Shown in pieces: positions 37,520 through 46,297 of a DNA stretch of 64,000 bases. Origin of the DNA: Gammaproteobacteria bacterium (GTDB lineage Bacteria > Pseudomonadota > Gammaproteobacteria > Steroidobacterales > Foliamicaceae). The DNA lies in assembly GCA_011523505.1 (NCBI GenBank), contig WTGP01000026.1, positions 182,263 through 246,262 on the forward strand, written 5' to 3'. Below the pieces are notes generated by a model that saw only the letters and a list, made by a program, of their open reading frames with translations, was not told where the DNA came from and did no database searches. Positions within the stretch are counted from its first letter, which is position 1; each line of letters starts with the position of its first letter. The position numbers and the translations under genes were made by a program.

Positions 37520-38467
37520 ATGGCTCCGACACTGGTCATGGGCGGCAGCCAATTGTCCGGTTACGGCTGGTCCGGCGATCATCCCTTCGGGCTGGACCGG
37601 CACGGGGCCTTCGAACAGGCCTTGGCGAGACTCGATTTGGGGGACGCGATCCGAGTCGAGTCGGCGGGGCCAGCCGGGCTGGAGGAACTGGAGCGGTTCC
37701 ACAGCCGGGACTACCTCGAGTTCGCCAGGAGGCGCTGCGATGAGGACCGGGGGTTCCTGGACGGGGGCGACACGCCGGCCCGAAGCGGGCTGTTCGAAGC
37801 CGCCCGCAGCGTCGTGGGCGCCGCGCTCCACGCAACCGATGCGATCATGCAGGGCAGGGTCGGCAATGCCTTTCTGCCGATAGGGGGCCTCCATCACGCC
37901 GGGAGGGAACACGCCGCGGGCTTCTGCGTGCTCAACGACATCGGCGTGGTCATCGAGACCCTGCGATCGGTCCATGATGTGCAGCGCATCGCCTACGTCG
38001 ATATCGACGTGCACCACGGCGACGGCGTCTACTATGCCTACGAAGACGATCCGCTCCTGTTCTTCGCGGACATTCACGAGGACGGTCGCTGGCAGTATCC
38101 CGGTACGGGCAGCGAGAACGAGCGGGGCAGGGGGCCGGCCCACGGCAGCAAGATCAACCTGTGCCTGCAGCCGGGAGACGGCGATTCGCAATTTCTGGAC
38201 GCGTTCGAAAAAGTCGAGGCGCACGTTCGCGAATGCGCGCCCGAATTCATATTGCTGCAGTGCGGCGCCGACGGTTTGCAAGGAGACCCGCTGGGCAGGC
38301 TGAATTACAGCGCCGCGACGCACGCTCATGCGACGCAAAGCCTGTGCGAATTGGCGCGGTCCGCCTGCCGGGGGCGGATCCTGGCCATGGGCGGGGGCGG
38401 CTACTCGCGTGAAAACCTGGCTTCCGCCTGGACCGCGGTGGTCGGGAGCCTGGTGGAAAACCGATAG
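37520..38467 (+). CDS. Histone deacetylase-family hydrolase
   Basis: This 315-residue protein has the arginase/deacetylase fold. Catalytic residues are visible as [20 protein letters not shown] (tandem His), [14 protein letters not shown] (zinc Asp and His) and [14 protein letters not shown] (zinc Asp), with the glycine loop AMGGGGYS near the end. Bacterial members deacetylate acetyl-lysine (AcuC) or small amides such as acetylpolyamines; the substrate here is not clear. It begins 10 bases after purL and is followed by a promoter for glyA. Confidence 0.9.
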   Translation: MAPTLVMGGSQLSGYGWSGDHPFGLDRHGAFEQALARLDLGDAIRVESAGPAGLEELERFHSRDYLEFARRRCDEDRGFLDGGDTPARSGLFEAARSVVGAALHATDAIMQGRVGNAFLPIGGLHHAGREHAAGFCVLNDIGVVIETLRSVHDVQRIAYVDIDVHHGDGVYYAYEDDPLLFFADIHEDGRWQYPGTGSENERGRGPAHGSKINLCLQPGDGDSQFLDAFEKVEAHVRECAPEFILLQCGADGLQGDPLGRLNYSAATHAHATQSLCELARSACRGRILAMGGGGYSRENLASAWTAVVGSLVENR

Positions 38468-38497
38468 CGGCCCGATTCGGCGCCGTTACCGGTACAC

Positions 38498-38527
38498 TTG
38501 CCCGAAACGGAATCCCCCGCTTTTAAT
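38498..38527 (+). promoter_or_regulatory. Probable promoter for glyA
   Basis: TTGCCC (38498-38503) and TTTAAT (38522-38527) are 18 bases apart, 44 bases before the glyA ATG. No riboswitch-like structure is evident in the 103-base intergenic region. Confidence 0.45.
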
Positions 38528-38570
38528 TGCGACGAAATTTCCCGAAAAACGACGTACCTGCCGGAGACCC

Positions 38571-39824
38571 ATGGCCACTGAATACCCCGAAATCGCCCGA
38601 TTCGATCCGCAGCTTGGCGAAGCCCTGCAGGCTGAAGTCAAGCGGCAGGAAGACTTTGTCGAGCTCATCGCCTCGGAAAACTATGCCAGCCGCCGCGTGA
38701 TGGAGGCGCAGGGCTCGGTGCTAACCAACAAGTACGCCGAAGGCTACCCGGGCCGCCGCTATTACGGCGGTTGCGAGCACGTGGACGTGGCCGAGTCGCT
38801 GGCGATAGAGAGGGCGTCGCGCCTGTTCGGGGCGGACTACGCGAACGTGCAGCCGCACTCGGGAACGCAGGCCAACACGGCCGCGTACCTCGCGCTGCTG
38901 AAGCCCGGAGACGGGATTCTCGGCATGGACCTGAGCCACGGCGGCCATCTCACCCACGGATCGCCGGTGAACATCTCGGGCAAGCTGTTCAAGGTGTCGA
39001 GTTACGGGCTCGACCCGAAGACGGAACTGATCGATTACGACCATTTGCGCGATCAGGCGCTCAAGAACCGGCCGCGCATGATCGTGGGCGGGTTCTCGGC
39101 CTATTCCCGGGTCGCCGACTGGAAGATATTCCGCGAGGTCGCGGACGAGGTGGGCGCCTACCTCATGGTGGACATGGCGCATGTTGCGGGGCTGGTGGCG
39201 GTGGACGAATATCCCAATCCGACACCGCTGGCGGACGTCGTCACCAGCACCACGCACAAGACCCTGCGCGGTCCGCGCGGCGGACTGATTCTCGCGCGCG
39301 ACAATCCGGAAATCACAAAGCGACTGCGCTCGCTGGTATTCCCCGGCACCCAGGGCGGCCCGCTCATGCACGCCATCGCGGCCAAGGCGGTGGCCTTCGA
39401 GGAGGCCCTGCAGCCGGAATTTCGCGATTACCAGCGGCAGGTGAAGCGCAACGCCGCGGCCCTCGCCGATGGTTTGAGCGAGAGAGGATTGCGCATCGTT
39501 TCCGGCAAGACCGAAAACCACCTGTTTCTCGTGGACCTGGGCGAGGCGGGTGTGACCGGCGCCCAGGCGGAGGAAGCGCTGGACCGGGCCAACATCACGG
39601 TCAACAAGAACACCGTGCCGAACGATCCCCGTTCGCCCATGGTCACCAGCGGTCTGCGCCTCGGGACGCCCGCTTGCACCACGCGCGGTTTCGGCGGACC
39701 GGAGATCGCGATGCTGGTGGATTCGATCGCCTCGGTGTTGGGCAGCCCCGATGACGAAGCCCTGATTGCGCGCGTGCGGGAACGGGTGCTGGAGACCTGC
39801 CGCCGATTTCCGGTGTATTCGTAG
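38571..39824 (+). CDS. glyA: Serine hydroxymethyltransferase
   Basis: GlyA interconverts serine and glycine with tetrahydrofolate, the main source of one-carbon units. The 417-residue PLP enzyme contains [37 protein letters not shown], the lysine motif [15 protein letters not shown] (PLP Schiff base on K) and [19 protein letters not shown] at 38571 is preceded by CCGGAGACCC. It is the first gene before ribD; nrdR, often between glyA and ribD, is absent. Confidence 0.97.
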   Translation: MATEYPEIARFDPQLGEALQAEVKRQEDFVELIASENYASRRVMEAQGSVLTNKYAEGYPGRRYYGGCEHVDVAESLAIERASRLFGADYANVQPHSGTQANTAAYLALLKPGDGILGMDLSHGGHLTHGSPVNISGKLFKVSSYGLDPKTELIDYDHLRDQALKNRPRMIVGGFSAYSRVADWKIFREVADEVGAYLMVDMAHVAGLVAVDEYPNPTPLADVVTSTTHKTLRGPRGGLILARDNPEITKRLRSLVFPGTQGGPLMHAIAAKAVAFEEALQPEFRDYQRQVKRNAAALADGLSERGLRIVSGKTENHLFLVDLGEAGVTGAQAEEALDRANITVNKNTVPNDPRSPMVTSGLRLGTPACTTRGFGGPEIAMLVDSIASVLGSPDDEALIARVRERVLETCRRFPVYS

Positions 39825-39839
39825 TGCCGTGTCTCGCTC

Positions 39840-40988
39840 ATGTCGTCGCAAAGTGCCAGACCCGTTCAATCCGCCGATCCCCGCACCGACCGGCGCTGGA
39901 TGAAGGAGGCGCTGGAGCTTGCCGCAAGGGGACTGAACACCGCCGACCCCAACCCCCGCGTCGGCTGCGTCCTGGTAAAGGACGGCGAGTTCGTTGGCGG
40001 CGGCTGGCATCGCCGCGCAGGCGAAGATCACGCCGAGATTCGCGCGCTGAAGGAGGCCGGCGCGGCCGCCAGGGGCGCCACCTGCTACGTAACCCTTGAA
40101 CCCTGCGCGCACCGCGGGCGCACCGGCCCTTGCGCGGACGCCCTGGCGGCCGCCGGCGTAACGCGCGTTGTATACGCCCTTACGGACCCGAACACGAACG
40201 TTCGAGGCGCCGGCGCACAGCGGCTGCGCGAAGCCGGCATCGACGCCCAGGGCGGAGTGCTGGAAGCGCAGGCCCGGGAACTGAACCCCGGCTATCTGTC
40301 CCGCTGGGAACGCGGCCGGCCCTGGGTGCGCGTAAAGCTGGCCGCCAGCCTCGATGGCCGCACCGCGCTGGCCAACCGCGTGAGCCAGTGGATTACTTCT
40401 TCCGAGGCGCGCCGCGACGGACACGGCTGGCGCGCCCGCAGTTCGGCGGTGCTTACGGGCATCGGCACACTGCTTGCGGACGATCCCCGCCTTGATGCGC
40501 GGCGCGACGACCTGGGCGAAATCAAGCCGCCGGCCCGCGTTGTCCTGGACTCGAAACTGCGTACGCCGCCCGATGCGCGCCTGTTCGAGCGGCCCGGCGA
40601 CATTCACGTGCTGCACTGCGCGCCGGATGACGAGGCCGCAAGGCGCCGGGCGTCGGACCTGTCGAACGCTGGGGCGGCCGTTTGCAGACTGCCTGCCGGA
40701 AACGACGGGCACGTTTCGCTTCCCGCCGCGATGGGACTGCTGGCGGACATGGAATTCAACGAGGTCCACGTGGAGGCGGGCGCTGTTCTGTGCGGGGCGC
40801 TGCTGGCCGGGAAGCTCATCGACGAGGTGGTGCTGTATACCGCGCCGGTCCTTCTGGGCGACGGCGCCGCCGGGCTGTTCCGGCTCGCCCCGCTAAAGGA
40901 CATGAGCCAGCGGCCTTCGTTCCGGGTGCTGGAAGCGGGCAGGGTGGGGCCTGACGTTCGGCTGATACTCGCGCCGGCGGAGGACTGA
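39840..40988 (+). CDS. ribD: Bifunctional riboflavin biosynthesis deaminase/reductase
   Basis: RibD deaminates and then reduces the pyrimidine intermediate in riboflavin synthesis. The N-terminal deaminase has DHAEIRALKEA and the zinc cysteines in TLEPCAHRGRTGPCADAL. The C-terminal reductase begins at WVRVKLAASLDGRTAL and contains VLTGIGTLLADDPRL. The protein is 382 residues, normal length. The riboflavin synthase gene starts immediately after its stop, so it heads the riboflavin operon. Confidence 0.96.
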   Translation: MSSQSARPVQSADPRTDRRWMKEALELAARGLNTADPNPRVGCVLVKDGEFVGGGWHRRAGEDHAEIRALKEAGAAARGATCYVTLEPCAHRGRTGPCADALAAAGVTRVVYALTDPNTNVRGAGAQRLREAGIDAQGGVLEAQARELNPGYLSRWERGRPWVRVKLAASLDGRTALANRVSQWITSSEARRDGHGWRARSSAVLTGIGTLLADDPRLDARRDDLGEIKPPARVVLDSKLRTPPDARLFERPGDIHVLHCAPDDEAARRRASDLSNAGAAVCRLPAGNDGHVSLPAAMGLLADMEFNEVHVEAGAVLCGALLAGKLIDEVVLYTAPVLLGDGAAGLFRLAPLKDMSQRPSFRVLEAGRVGPDVRLILAPAED

Positions 40989-40989
40989 C

Positions 40990-41586
40990 GTGTTCACCGG
41001 CATTGTCCAGACCGTCGGCACGGTCATCGGAGTGGACGCCTTCGACAGCGGCGACCGGCGGCTGCGCATCGACACCCGTGGAATCGCCCTCCCGGCGCTG
41101 GAAGTCGGCGCCAGCCTCTGCGTCAGCGGGGTCTGCCTGACGATCGTGGAATCCACGAAGGGCGTCGTGGCCATGGACGTTTCGGCGAGAACGCTTGCCG
41201 ACACGGTGCTGGGGGAATGGACCGTCGGGCAGAGCGTCAATCTCGAGCCGGCCCTTGCGGCCGGAGACGCTCTGGGCGGGCATTTCGTGATGGGCCACGT
41301 GGACGGCGCCGCCGAGGTGGTTCAGGTTCGCGAAGACGGGCGCTCCGTCGAACTGGTCCTTTCCGCGCCCCGGGAGTTGAACAGGTTCATCGCACCCAAG
41401 GGATCGGTGGCGCTTGACGGCGTGAGCCTGACGGTCAATGACGTCTCCACGGACTCGTTTTCGGTCAACCTGGTGCCCCACACGCTCAGGGAGACCACGC
41501 TGTCCGACTGCCGCGCCGGAAGCCGGCTGAACCTGGAAATCGATATCATTGCGCGTTACGTCGCACGACTGAAGGCGACCTCCTGA
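40990..41586 (+). CDS. ribE: Riboflavin synthase, alpha subunit
   Basis: RibE dismutates two molecules of 6,7-dimethyl-8-ribityllumazine to riboflavin. The 198-residue protein has the two repeated lumazine-binding barrels, starting MFTGIVQTVGTVIGVDAFDS and, in the second half, GGHFVMGHVDGAAEVVQVR, with SLCVSGVCLTIVE and VALDGVSLTVNDV as matching internal strands. GTG start directly follows the ribD stop. Confidence 0.96.
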   Translation: MFTGIVQTVGTVIGVDAFDSGDRRLRIDTRGIALPALEVGASLCVSGVCLTIVESTKGVVAMDVSARTLADTVLGEWTVGQSVNLEPALAAGDALGGHFVMGHVDGAAEVVQVREDGRSVELVLSAPRELNRFIAPKGSVALDGVSLTVNDVSTDSFSVNLVPHTLRETTLSDCRAGSRLNLEIDIIARYVARLKATS

Positions 41587-41601
41587 AGGGCCGGACCCAC
41601 G

Positions 41602-42699
41602 ATGTTTTCCAGCACCGAAGAAATCATTGCCGACATCGGCGCGGGCCGCATGGTCATCATCGTCGACGACGAGGACCGCGAGAACGAGGGCGACCTGGTG
41701 ATGGCCGCGTCCAGCGTTACCGCCCCGGACATCAATTACATGAGCCTGCATGGCCGCGGCCTGATCTGCCTCACCCTTACGCCCGAGCACTGCCGCCGCC
41801 TGCGCCTGCCGCTGATGGTGGCGGACACCAACGTCCAGCGCAGCACCAATTTCACGGTGTCGATCGAGGCGGCGGAGGGCGTTACCACTGGAATATCCGC
41901 GCACGACCGGGCCCACACCATACGGGTCGCGGCCGCGCCGGACGCCCGGCCGGAGGACCTGCGCCAGCCGGGGCACGTCTTCCCCGTCATGGCCCAGCCG
42001 GGCGGCGTGCTCAGTCGCGCCGGCCATACCGAGGCGGGATGCGATCTTGCACGGCTGGCCGGATTGCCGCCTTCCGCGGCGATCGTCGAGATCCTCAACG
42101 AGGACGGCAGCATGGCAAGACGCCCCCACCTGGAGAAATTCGCGGCCGAACGGGGCCTGAAGATCGGCAGCATCGCCGACCTGATCCGTTACCGCCTCGA
42201 AAAGGACAAGTTCGTCGAACGTCTGGAAGAACGGAACGCCCGGACGCGGTTCGGCCCCTGCCGGCTGATTGCCTACGAGGACCAGGTTGCCCGCACGGTG
42301 CACCTGGCGCTGGTGCACGGCGACCTCCGCAAGGACGATGCGCCGCTGGTCCGGGTTCACGTGCACAACACGCTGCGCGATGCGGCAGGCGTCCAGGCCG
42401 ACCTGGGCTGGCCCTTCGACGCCGCGCTGAACCAGATCTATGCGTCCGAAGCGGGCGTGGCCGTGCTGTTGTGCTACGAGGAATCGCCGCGAAGCATGAT
42501 GGCCGCCATGTCGTCGCTGAACGGCCCGGCCAGGGCCGGCGGCGAGGAAGTCACCGACTTGCGCACGATCGGAGTGGGTGCGCAGATCCTTCGCGACCTC
42601 GGAGTGACGCGCATGCGCGTGCTGGGCGCTCCACGCAATATCCATGCGCTCTCGGGCTTCGGCCTGGAAGTCGTCAAGTTCGTCGATGCGGGGGACTAG
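41602..42699 (+). CDS. ribB: 3,4-dihydroxy-2-butanone-4-phosphate synthase fused to a degenerate GTP cyclohydrolase II domain
   Basis: The N-terminal ~205 residues are DHBP synthase, which makes the four-carbon unit of riboflavin: DDEDRENEGDLVMAA, FTVSIEAAEGVTTGISAHDR and GHTEAGCDLARLAG. The C-terminal ~155 residues follow the GTP cyclohydrolase II fold, but the zinc-binding cysteines of RibA (in the segment normally HSECLTGDVFGSLRCDCG) are missing; here it reads VRVHVHNTLRDAAGVQADLG. So the second domain should not hydrolyse GTP. This is a known pattern in many proteobacteria, and a separate ribA would be needed elsewhere. Confidence 0.92.
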   Translation: MFSSTEEIIADIGAGRMVIIVDDEDRENEGDLVMAASSVTAPDINYMSLHGRGLICLTLTPEHCRRLRLPLMVADTNVQRSTNFTVSIEAAEGVTTGISAHDRAHTIRVAAAPDARPEDLRQPGHVFPVMAQPGGVLSRAGHTEAGCDLARLAGLPPSAAIVEILNEDGSMARRPHLEKFAAERGLKIGSIADLIRYRLEKDKFVERLEERNARTRFGPCRLIAYEDQVARTVHLALVHGDLRKDDAPLVRVHVHNTLRDAAGVQADLGWPFDAALNQIYASEAGVAVLLCYEESPRSMMAAMSSLNGPARAGGEEVTDLRTIGVGAQILRDLGVTRMRVLGAPRNIHALSGFGLEVVKFVDAGD

Positions 42700-42704
42700 A
42701 CGCC

Positions 42705-43154
42705 GTGGCTGCCGGTGAGTCGAAACTGAAGATCCTGATCGTTACGGCGGATTACTACGAGGATCTTGGCGAACTCCTGGAAAAAGGCGCCCGCGAACGC
42801 TTCCTTGAAGCGGGCGTGGCGGAAGAACGGATCCTGCTGCGGCGAGTGCCGGGCTGCTGGGAGCTGCCGCTGGAGGTGCGCCGCCTGGTACGCCGTCATG
42901 CGCCGGACGCCGTGGCTGCTCTGGGCGTGCTTATTCGTGGTGAAACCGACCACTACGATCATATCGCGCGCGAGTGCTGCGCCGGGCTGATGCGCGTAGG
43001 CCTCGAAGAGGACATCCACGTCGCCCTGGGCGTGCTGACCTGCGGGAACCGGGCCCAGGCCGAAGATCGATGCGGCGTGCGGAGTCCGGAGCGCAACAAG
43101 GGGCGCGAGGCCGCCAACGCAATCCTTCGCATCCTGCCCGCGGATTCGGGCTAG
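42705..43154 (+). CDS. ribH: 6,7-dimethyl-8-ribityllumazine synthase
   Basis: RibH condenses the butanone phosphate with the pyrimidine to form lumazine. The 149-residue protein has LRRVPGCWELPLEVRRL, the phosphate and catalytic block LGVLIRGETDHYDHIARE (with the active His) and LGVLTCGNRAQAEDRCG. The GTG at 42705 lies five bases after the ribB stop. Position 3' of ribB and before nusB is the standard order. Confidence 0.95.
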   Translation: MAAGESKLKILIVTADYYEDLGELLEKGARERFLEAGVAEERILLRRVPGCWELPLEVRRLVRRHAPDAVAALGVLIRGETDHYDHIARECCAGLMRVGLEEDIHVALGVLTCGNRAQAEDRCGVRSPERNKGREAANAILRILPADSG

Positions 43155-43157
43155 CCG

Positions 43158-43598
43158 ATGCGCTGGGAACGCCGCCGCCGGGCCCGCCGGCTGCTGGTGC
43201 AGGCGCTGTACCAGCAGCAGCTCGCCGGTTGCGATGCGGACGAAATACTGGCCCAGTTCCGCCTGCGCGAGGACTATGGCCGTGCCGATACGGAGTTTTT
43301 CACCGACCTCCTGCGCGCCGCAATGGCGCGTCGCGACGAGCTGGACCTGCAGATCTCGGCCGCCAGCGATATTCCCGTCGAACGAATCGATCCGGTTGAA
43401 CGCGCGGTTCTCTGGACTGCGCTGGCCGAAATGCAGGGCCGCGGCACGGGCCGGGCCGTAGCCATCAACGAGGCGATCGAACTGGCGCGGGAGTTCGGCG
43501 CCGACCACGGGTACCGCTTCGTCAACGCAGTGCTCGATCGCTGGTCCAGGGCCACTCCTGAAGCCCGGAGAGATCCGGAAGCCGATCATGCCGGCTGA
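43158..43598 (+). CDS. nusB: Transcription antitermination factor NusB
   Basis: NusB, with NusE, binds boxA RNA and promotes antitermination of rRNA transcription. The 146-residue all-helical protein includes RRARRLLVQALYQQQLAG at the N-terminus, VERAVLWTALAEMQ and AINEAIELAREFGADHGYRFVNAVLD, all family signatures. It starts three bases after the ribH stop and overlaps thiL by 11 bases. Confidence 0.95.
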   Translation: MRWERRRRARRLLVQALYQQQLAGCDADEILAQFRLREDYGRADTEFFTDLLRAAMARRDELDLQISAASDIPVERIDPVERAVLWTALAEMQGRGTGRAVAINEAIELAREFGADHGYRFVNAVLDRWSRATPEARRDPEADHAG

Positions 43599-44640
43599 GC
43601 GGGAAGACCGGCTGATCGAGACCTTGTTTGCCCGTCATTCGGCGGATGGGGACAACGTGCTGATCGGACCGGGCGATGACGCCGCCCTGCTGCGTTGCCC
43701 CCCGGAGGAGCAGTTGCTGATCACGACCGACACGCTTAACGAGGGGGTGCATTTCCCTGCGGGCACGCCCGCACATTCCGTTGGCCACCGCGCGCTGGCG
43801 GTCAGCCTCAGCGACCTGGCCGCGATGGCCGCTCGCCCGCTATGGGCGGTCGTTACGCTTTCGGTCCCGGTTGCCGACGAGGATTGGCTGGGCGGTTTCG
43901 CCGAGGGACTCTACGCGCTGGCGGATGTACATGGCGTGAGGGTGGTGGGCGGCGATTTCGTGCGGGGTCCTCTCAGCATCACGGTGACCGCCCATGGATC
44001 TGCCCGGGAAGAAGCGGTATTGCGCCGCGACGGCGCCGGCGCGGGCGATGGCATCTGGGTGTCCGGCTTCCTCGGCGATGCCGCCGCAGGCCTGGAGGTC
44101 CTGAAACAGCGTTTGGAAGTGAATTCGTTGCCCCTGGGAGTGGGGGCATTGCTCCCACGGCCGTCCTCGCCTTTCCGGAGGGCGGGTACGCCCTCCGACC
44201 CAGAGGGCCACCCCGAATCCTCAGAAGAAGCTCTGGTCCACCGCTTCTGCTATCCGCAGCCTCGGATCGAACTGGGCAGGCGGCTCAGCGGGATCGCAAC
44301 CGCCTGCATGGACCTGTCGGACGGCCTATTGACGGATTTGCCGCGCCTGATGCGCAAGAGCGGGCTTCAGGGGCGCGTTGAGGCCGAAAATCTGCCGATT
44401 TCACGTGCGTTGCGGGACTTTGCCGGCCTGGACGACTCCCGTCGACTGGCGCTGGCGGGCGGCGACGATTACGAACTCTGCTTTGCGGTCCCCGAAGGGA
44501 ACGAAGACCGGCTGAAGACACTCCCGGATGAACTGCAACTTACCCGTATCGGCGACGTGTACGTGGGGGAGGGACTGGTCCTGACGCGCGGCGGACAGCC
44601 CTGGGAGCCACCCGACTCCGGTTTTCGGCATTTTTCGTGA
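43588..44640 (+). CDS. thiL: Thiamine-monophosphate kinase (with a palindromic insertion)
   Basis: ThiL phosphorylates thiamine monophosphate to the cofactor. The 350-residue protein shows IGPGDDAALL, TTDTLNEGVHFPAG, SLSDLAAMAARP, VGGDFVRGPLSITVTAHG and CMDLSDGLLTDLPRL, then LALAGGDDYELCFAVP. Between GDAAAGLEVLKQRL and RFCYPQPRIELGRR there is an unusual stretch of about 35 residues (near 181-214), rich in Pro, Gly and Ser, encoded by two strong DNA palindromes. Other ThiL proteins go almost directly from one block to the other. The reading frame is open through it. Confidence 0.93.
   Translation: MPAEREDRLIETLFARHSADGDNVLIGPGDDAALLRCPPEEQLLITTDTLNEGVHFPAGTPAHSVGHRALAVSLSDLAAMAARPLWAVVTLSVPVADEDWLGGFAEGLYALADVHGVRVVGGDFVRGPLSITVTAHGSAREEAVLRRDGAGAGDGIWVSGFLGDAAAGLEVLKQRLEVNSLPLGVGALLPRPSSPFRRAGTPSDPEGHPESSEEALVHRFCYPQPRIELGRRLSGIATACMDLSDGLLTDLPRLMRKSGLQGRVEAENLPISRALRDFAGLDDSRRLALAGGDDYELCFAVPEGNEDRLKTLPDELQLTRIGDVYVGEGLVLTRGGQPWEPPDSGFRHFS
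44140..44197. repeat. Two palindromes inside thiL (repeat insertion)
   Basis: The first hairpin, 44140-44158, pairs GTGGGGGC with GCTCCCAC (one G-T pair) around ATT. The second, 44176-44197, pairs CGGAGGGCG with CGCCCTCCG around GGTA. The stem GGAGGGCG/CGCCCTCC occurs again at 48974-49003, marking a repeat family. They lie in an in-frame insertion of thiL. Confidence 0.75.
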
Positions 44641-45098
44641 AAGCACGGCTTGTTCGACTTGCCGGTTCCGGCCTCGGCCTGGGCTATCTGCCCGTCGCGC
44701 CCGGCACCTGGGGCTCGGCCGGGGGGCTTTTGATCTGGTGGCTCACGCTACCGATGGGCCGGGGACTGCAGGCGCTGTTGCTGATCCTGGCCGCCGTGCC
44801 GGCCGCGCTGGCCTGCGGCGCCTGTGCCCGCGAGTCCGGGCGGGAAGACCCGTCATTCGTCGTCCTCGACGAAGTGCTGGGGATGTACATGGCCCTGTTG
44901 TTCCTGAGTCCGTCGCCGGCGTGGGTCGCAGCGGCCTTCCTGCTGTTCCGGCTGCTCGATATCCTCAAGCCCTGGCCGGTGAGCCTGATGGAAAAGCGAT
45001 TCACCGGAGGCGCCGCGATTCTGCTTGACGATCTTCTGGCAGGCGCGATAACCGGATTTATATTGATTACATTACAGATACTTATAACTGTTATTTAA
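44637..45098 (+). CDS. pgpA: Phosphatidylglycerophosphatase A
   Basis: PgpA dephosphorylates phosphatidylglycerol phosphate to phosphatidylglycerol in the inner membrane. The 153-residue protein contains the family blocks GLGYLPVAPGTWGSAGG, VVLDEVLGMYMAL and RLLDILKPWPVSLMEK, with several hydrophobic helices. The GTG overlaps the thiL stop (GTGA) and its stop overlaps the next ATG (TAATG), so it is coupled to both. Confidence 0.95.
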   Translation: MKARLVRLAGSGLGLGYLPVAPGTWGSAGGLLIWWLTLPMGRGLQALLLILAAVPAALACGACARESGREDPSFVVLDEVLGMYMALLFLSPSPAWVAAAFLLFRLLDILKPWPVSLMEKRFTGGAAILLDDLLAGAITGFILITLQILITVI

Positions 45099-46288
45099 TG
45101 TCAGACCTGAGTAAAGCGCGCACCGGAACCATTATCGTCATCGTGACGGTGATTCATGCGCTTAGCCCACTTGCCATGCAGATCTTCGTCCCGGCGCTCC
45201 CAAGTATCCGGGAGAGTTTTTCCGCAACGGTCGCGGACACGCAGTGGGTTATATCCGGTTTCTCGGCCGCGCTCGCGTTCGCGATGCTGGCGTATGGCCC
45301 GGTTTCAGACCGCTTCGGGCGAAGGCGGGTCGTCCTGCTGGGACTCACGGTGTTCTGCATCGGTTCCGCCATCAGTTACTGGGCGGATTCTCTTGCGATG
45401 CTGGTCCTGGGCAGGGTGGTGCAGGCCGTCGGCGTGGCGGCCGGTTCCACGATGGGACGCGCGGTGGCGGCCGACGTGATACCGCCGGAGAAGCTGGCCC
45501 GGGCGGTGAGCTTCATGACCATGGCGCTGGTCATGGGTCCGATGCTGGCGCCGGTGATCGCCGGTTATCTCGTGTCCGCGATCGGCTGGCGCAGCATTCC
45601 CCTGTTGCTGGGCGCGTGTTCGGCGCTCTTGCTGCTCATGGCGATCAAGTGGATGCCGGAAACCCACAAGCCCGTTAAAGGCAAGCCGCCCGCCGCGGAC
45701 GGGAACGGCGGCGGCACGGTCGGCAATTCGCCTTTCCTCGCCATCGGCTTTATTGGCCACCTGACGATCCTGATCGCCGTTCAGGTGGGGGTATACGGCT
45801 ATCTGTCCGCCTCTCCGTACCTGGTCATAGACATGCTGGGCTACGAGCCGTTCCACTTCGGCTACGTGTTCGTTTACCTGACACTCGGATACCTGCTGGG
45901 AACCGCATTTTCCGGCTGGGGCGTGCTGGCCAGCCGCGGGCTGCTGGCTTGCGGGATCCTGTCGTATGCAATCGGCAGCGGCGTGATGCTGGGACTTGCC
46001 CTCAACGGCGTAGTGAACCTCTACTCCATCGTCGGCCCGGCCGTATTGCTCAGTTTCGCCAACGGCATATCCCAGCCGCAATGCATGGCCGCCGCGCTGT
46101 CCGCCGCACCCACGCGGCGGGGCGCGGCCTCCAGCATTGTCGGCTTTTCGCAGATCATGGCGGGCGGCGTGGGGTTTCAGTTGATGGGCTGGCTGCCGAA
46201 CGGCTCCCCGGCGCCGATGACCATGCTCATCTGCGCCTGCGCCCTGACCGGCGGCATCGGCCTGATCATGATCTACCGCCGCCCCTGA
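45098..46288 (+). CDS. MFS multidrug exporter (Bcr/CflA family)
   Basis: This 396-residue protein has twelve membrane helices and the DHA1-type features of Bcr/CflA: MQIFVPALPSIRESFSAT after helix 1, AYGPVSDRFGRRRVVLLGLT (motif A) and GRVVQAVGVAAGSTMGRA (motif B/C region). Family members expel drugs such as bicyclomycin, and some export sulfonamides or cysteine. Its ATG overlaps the pgpA stop. The substrate is unknown. Confidence 0.88.
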   Translation: MSDLSKARTGTIIVIVTVIHALSPLAMQIFVPALPSIRESFSATVADTQWVISGFSAALAFAMLAYGPVSDRFGRRRVVLLGLTVFCIGSAISYWADSLAMLVLGRVVQAVGVAAGSTMGRAVAADVIPPEKLARAVSFMTMALVMGPMLAPVIAGYLVSAIGWRSIPLLLGACSALLLLMAIKWMPETHKPVKGKPPAADGNGGGTVGNSPFLAIGFIGHLTILIAVQVGVYGYLSASPYLVIDMLGYEPFHFGYVFVYLTLGYLLGTAFSGWGVLASRGLLACGILSYAIGSGVMLGLALNGVVNLYSIVGPAVLLSFANGISQPQCMAAALSAAPTRRGAASSIVGFSQIMAGGVGFQLMGWLPNGSPAPMTMLICACALTGGIGLIMIYRRP

Positions 46289-46297
46289 CAGCGGGGG

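Noticed and set aside
38721..40769. A 682-codon minus-strand open frame across glyA and ribD
   Set aside because: It runs antisense to two clear enzymes and crosses their boundary. No domain or plausible start is visible.
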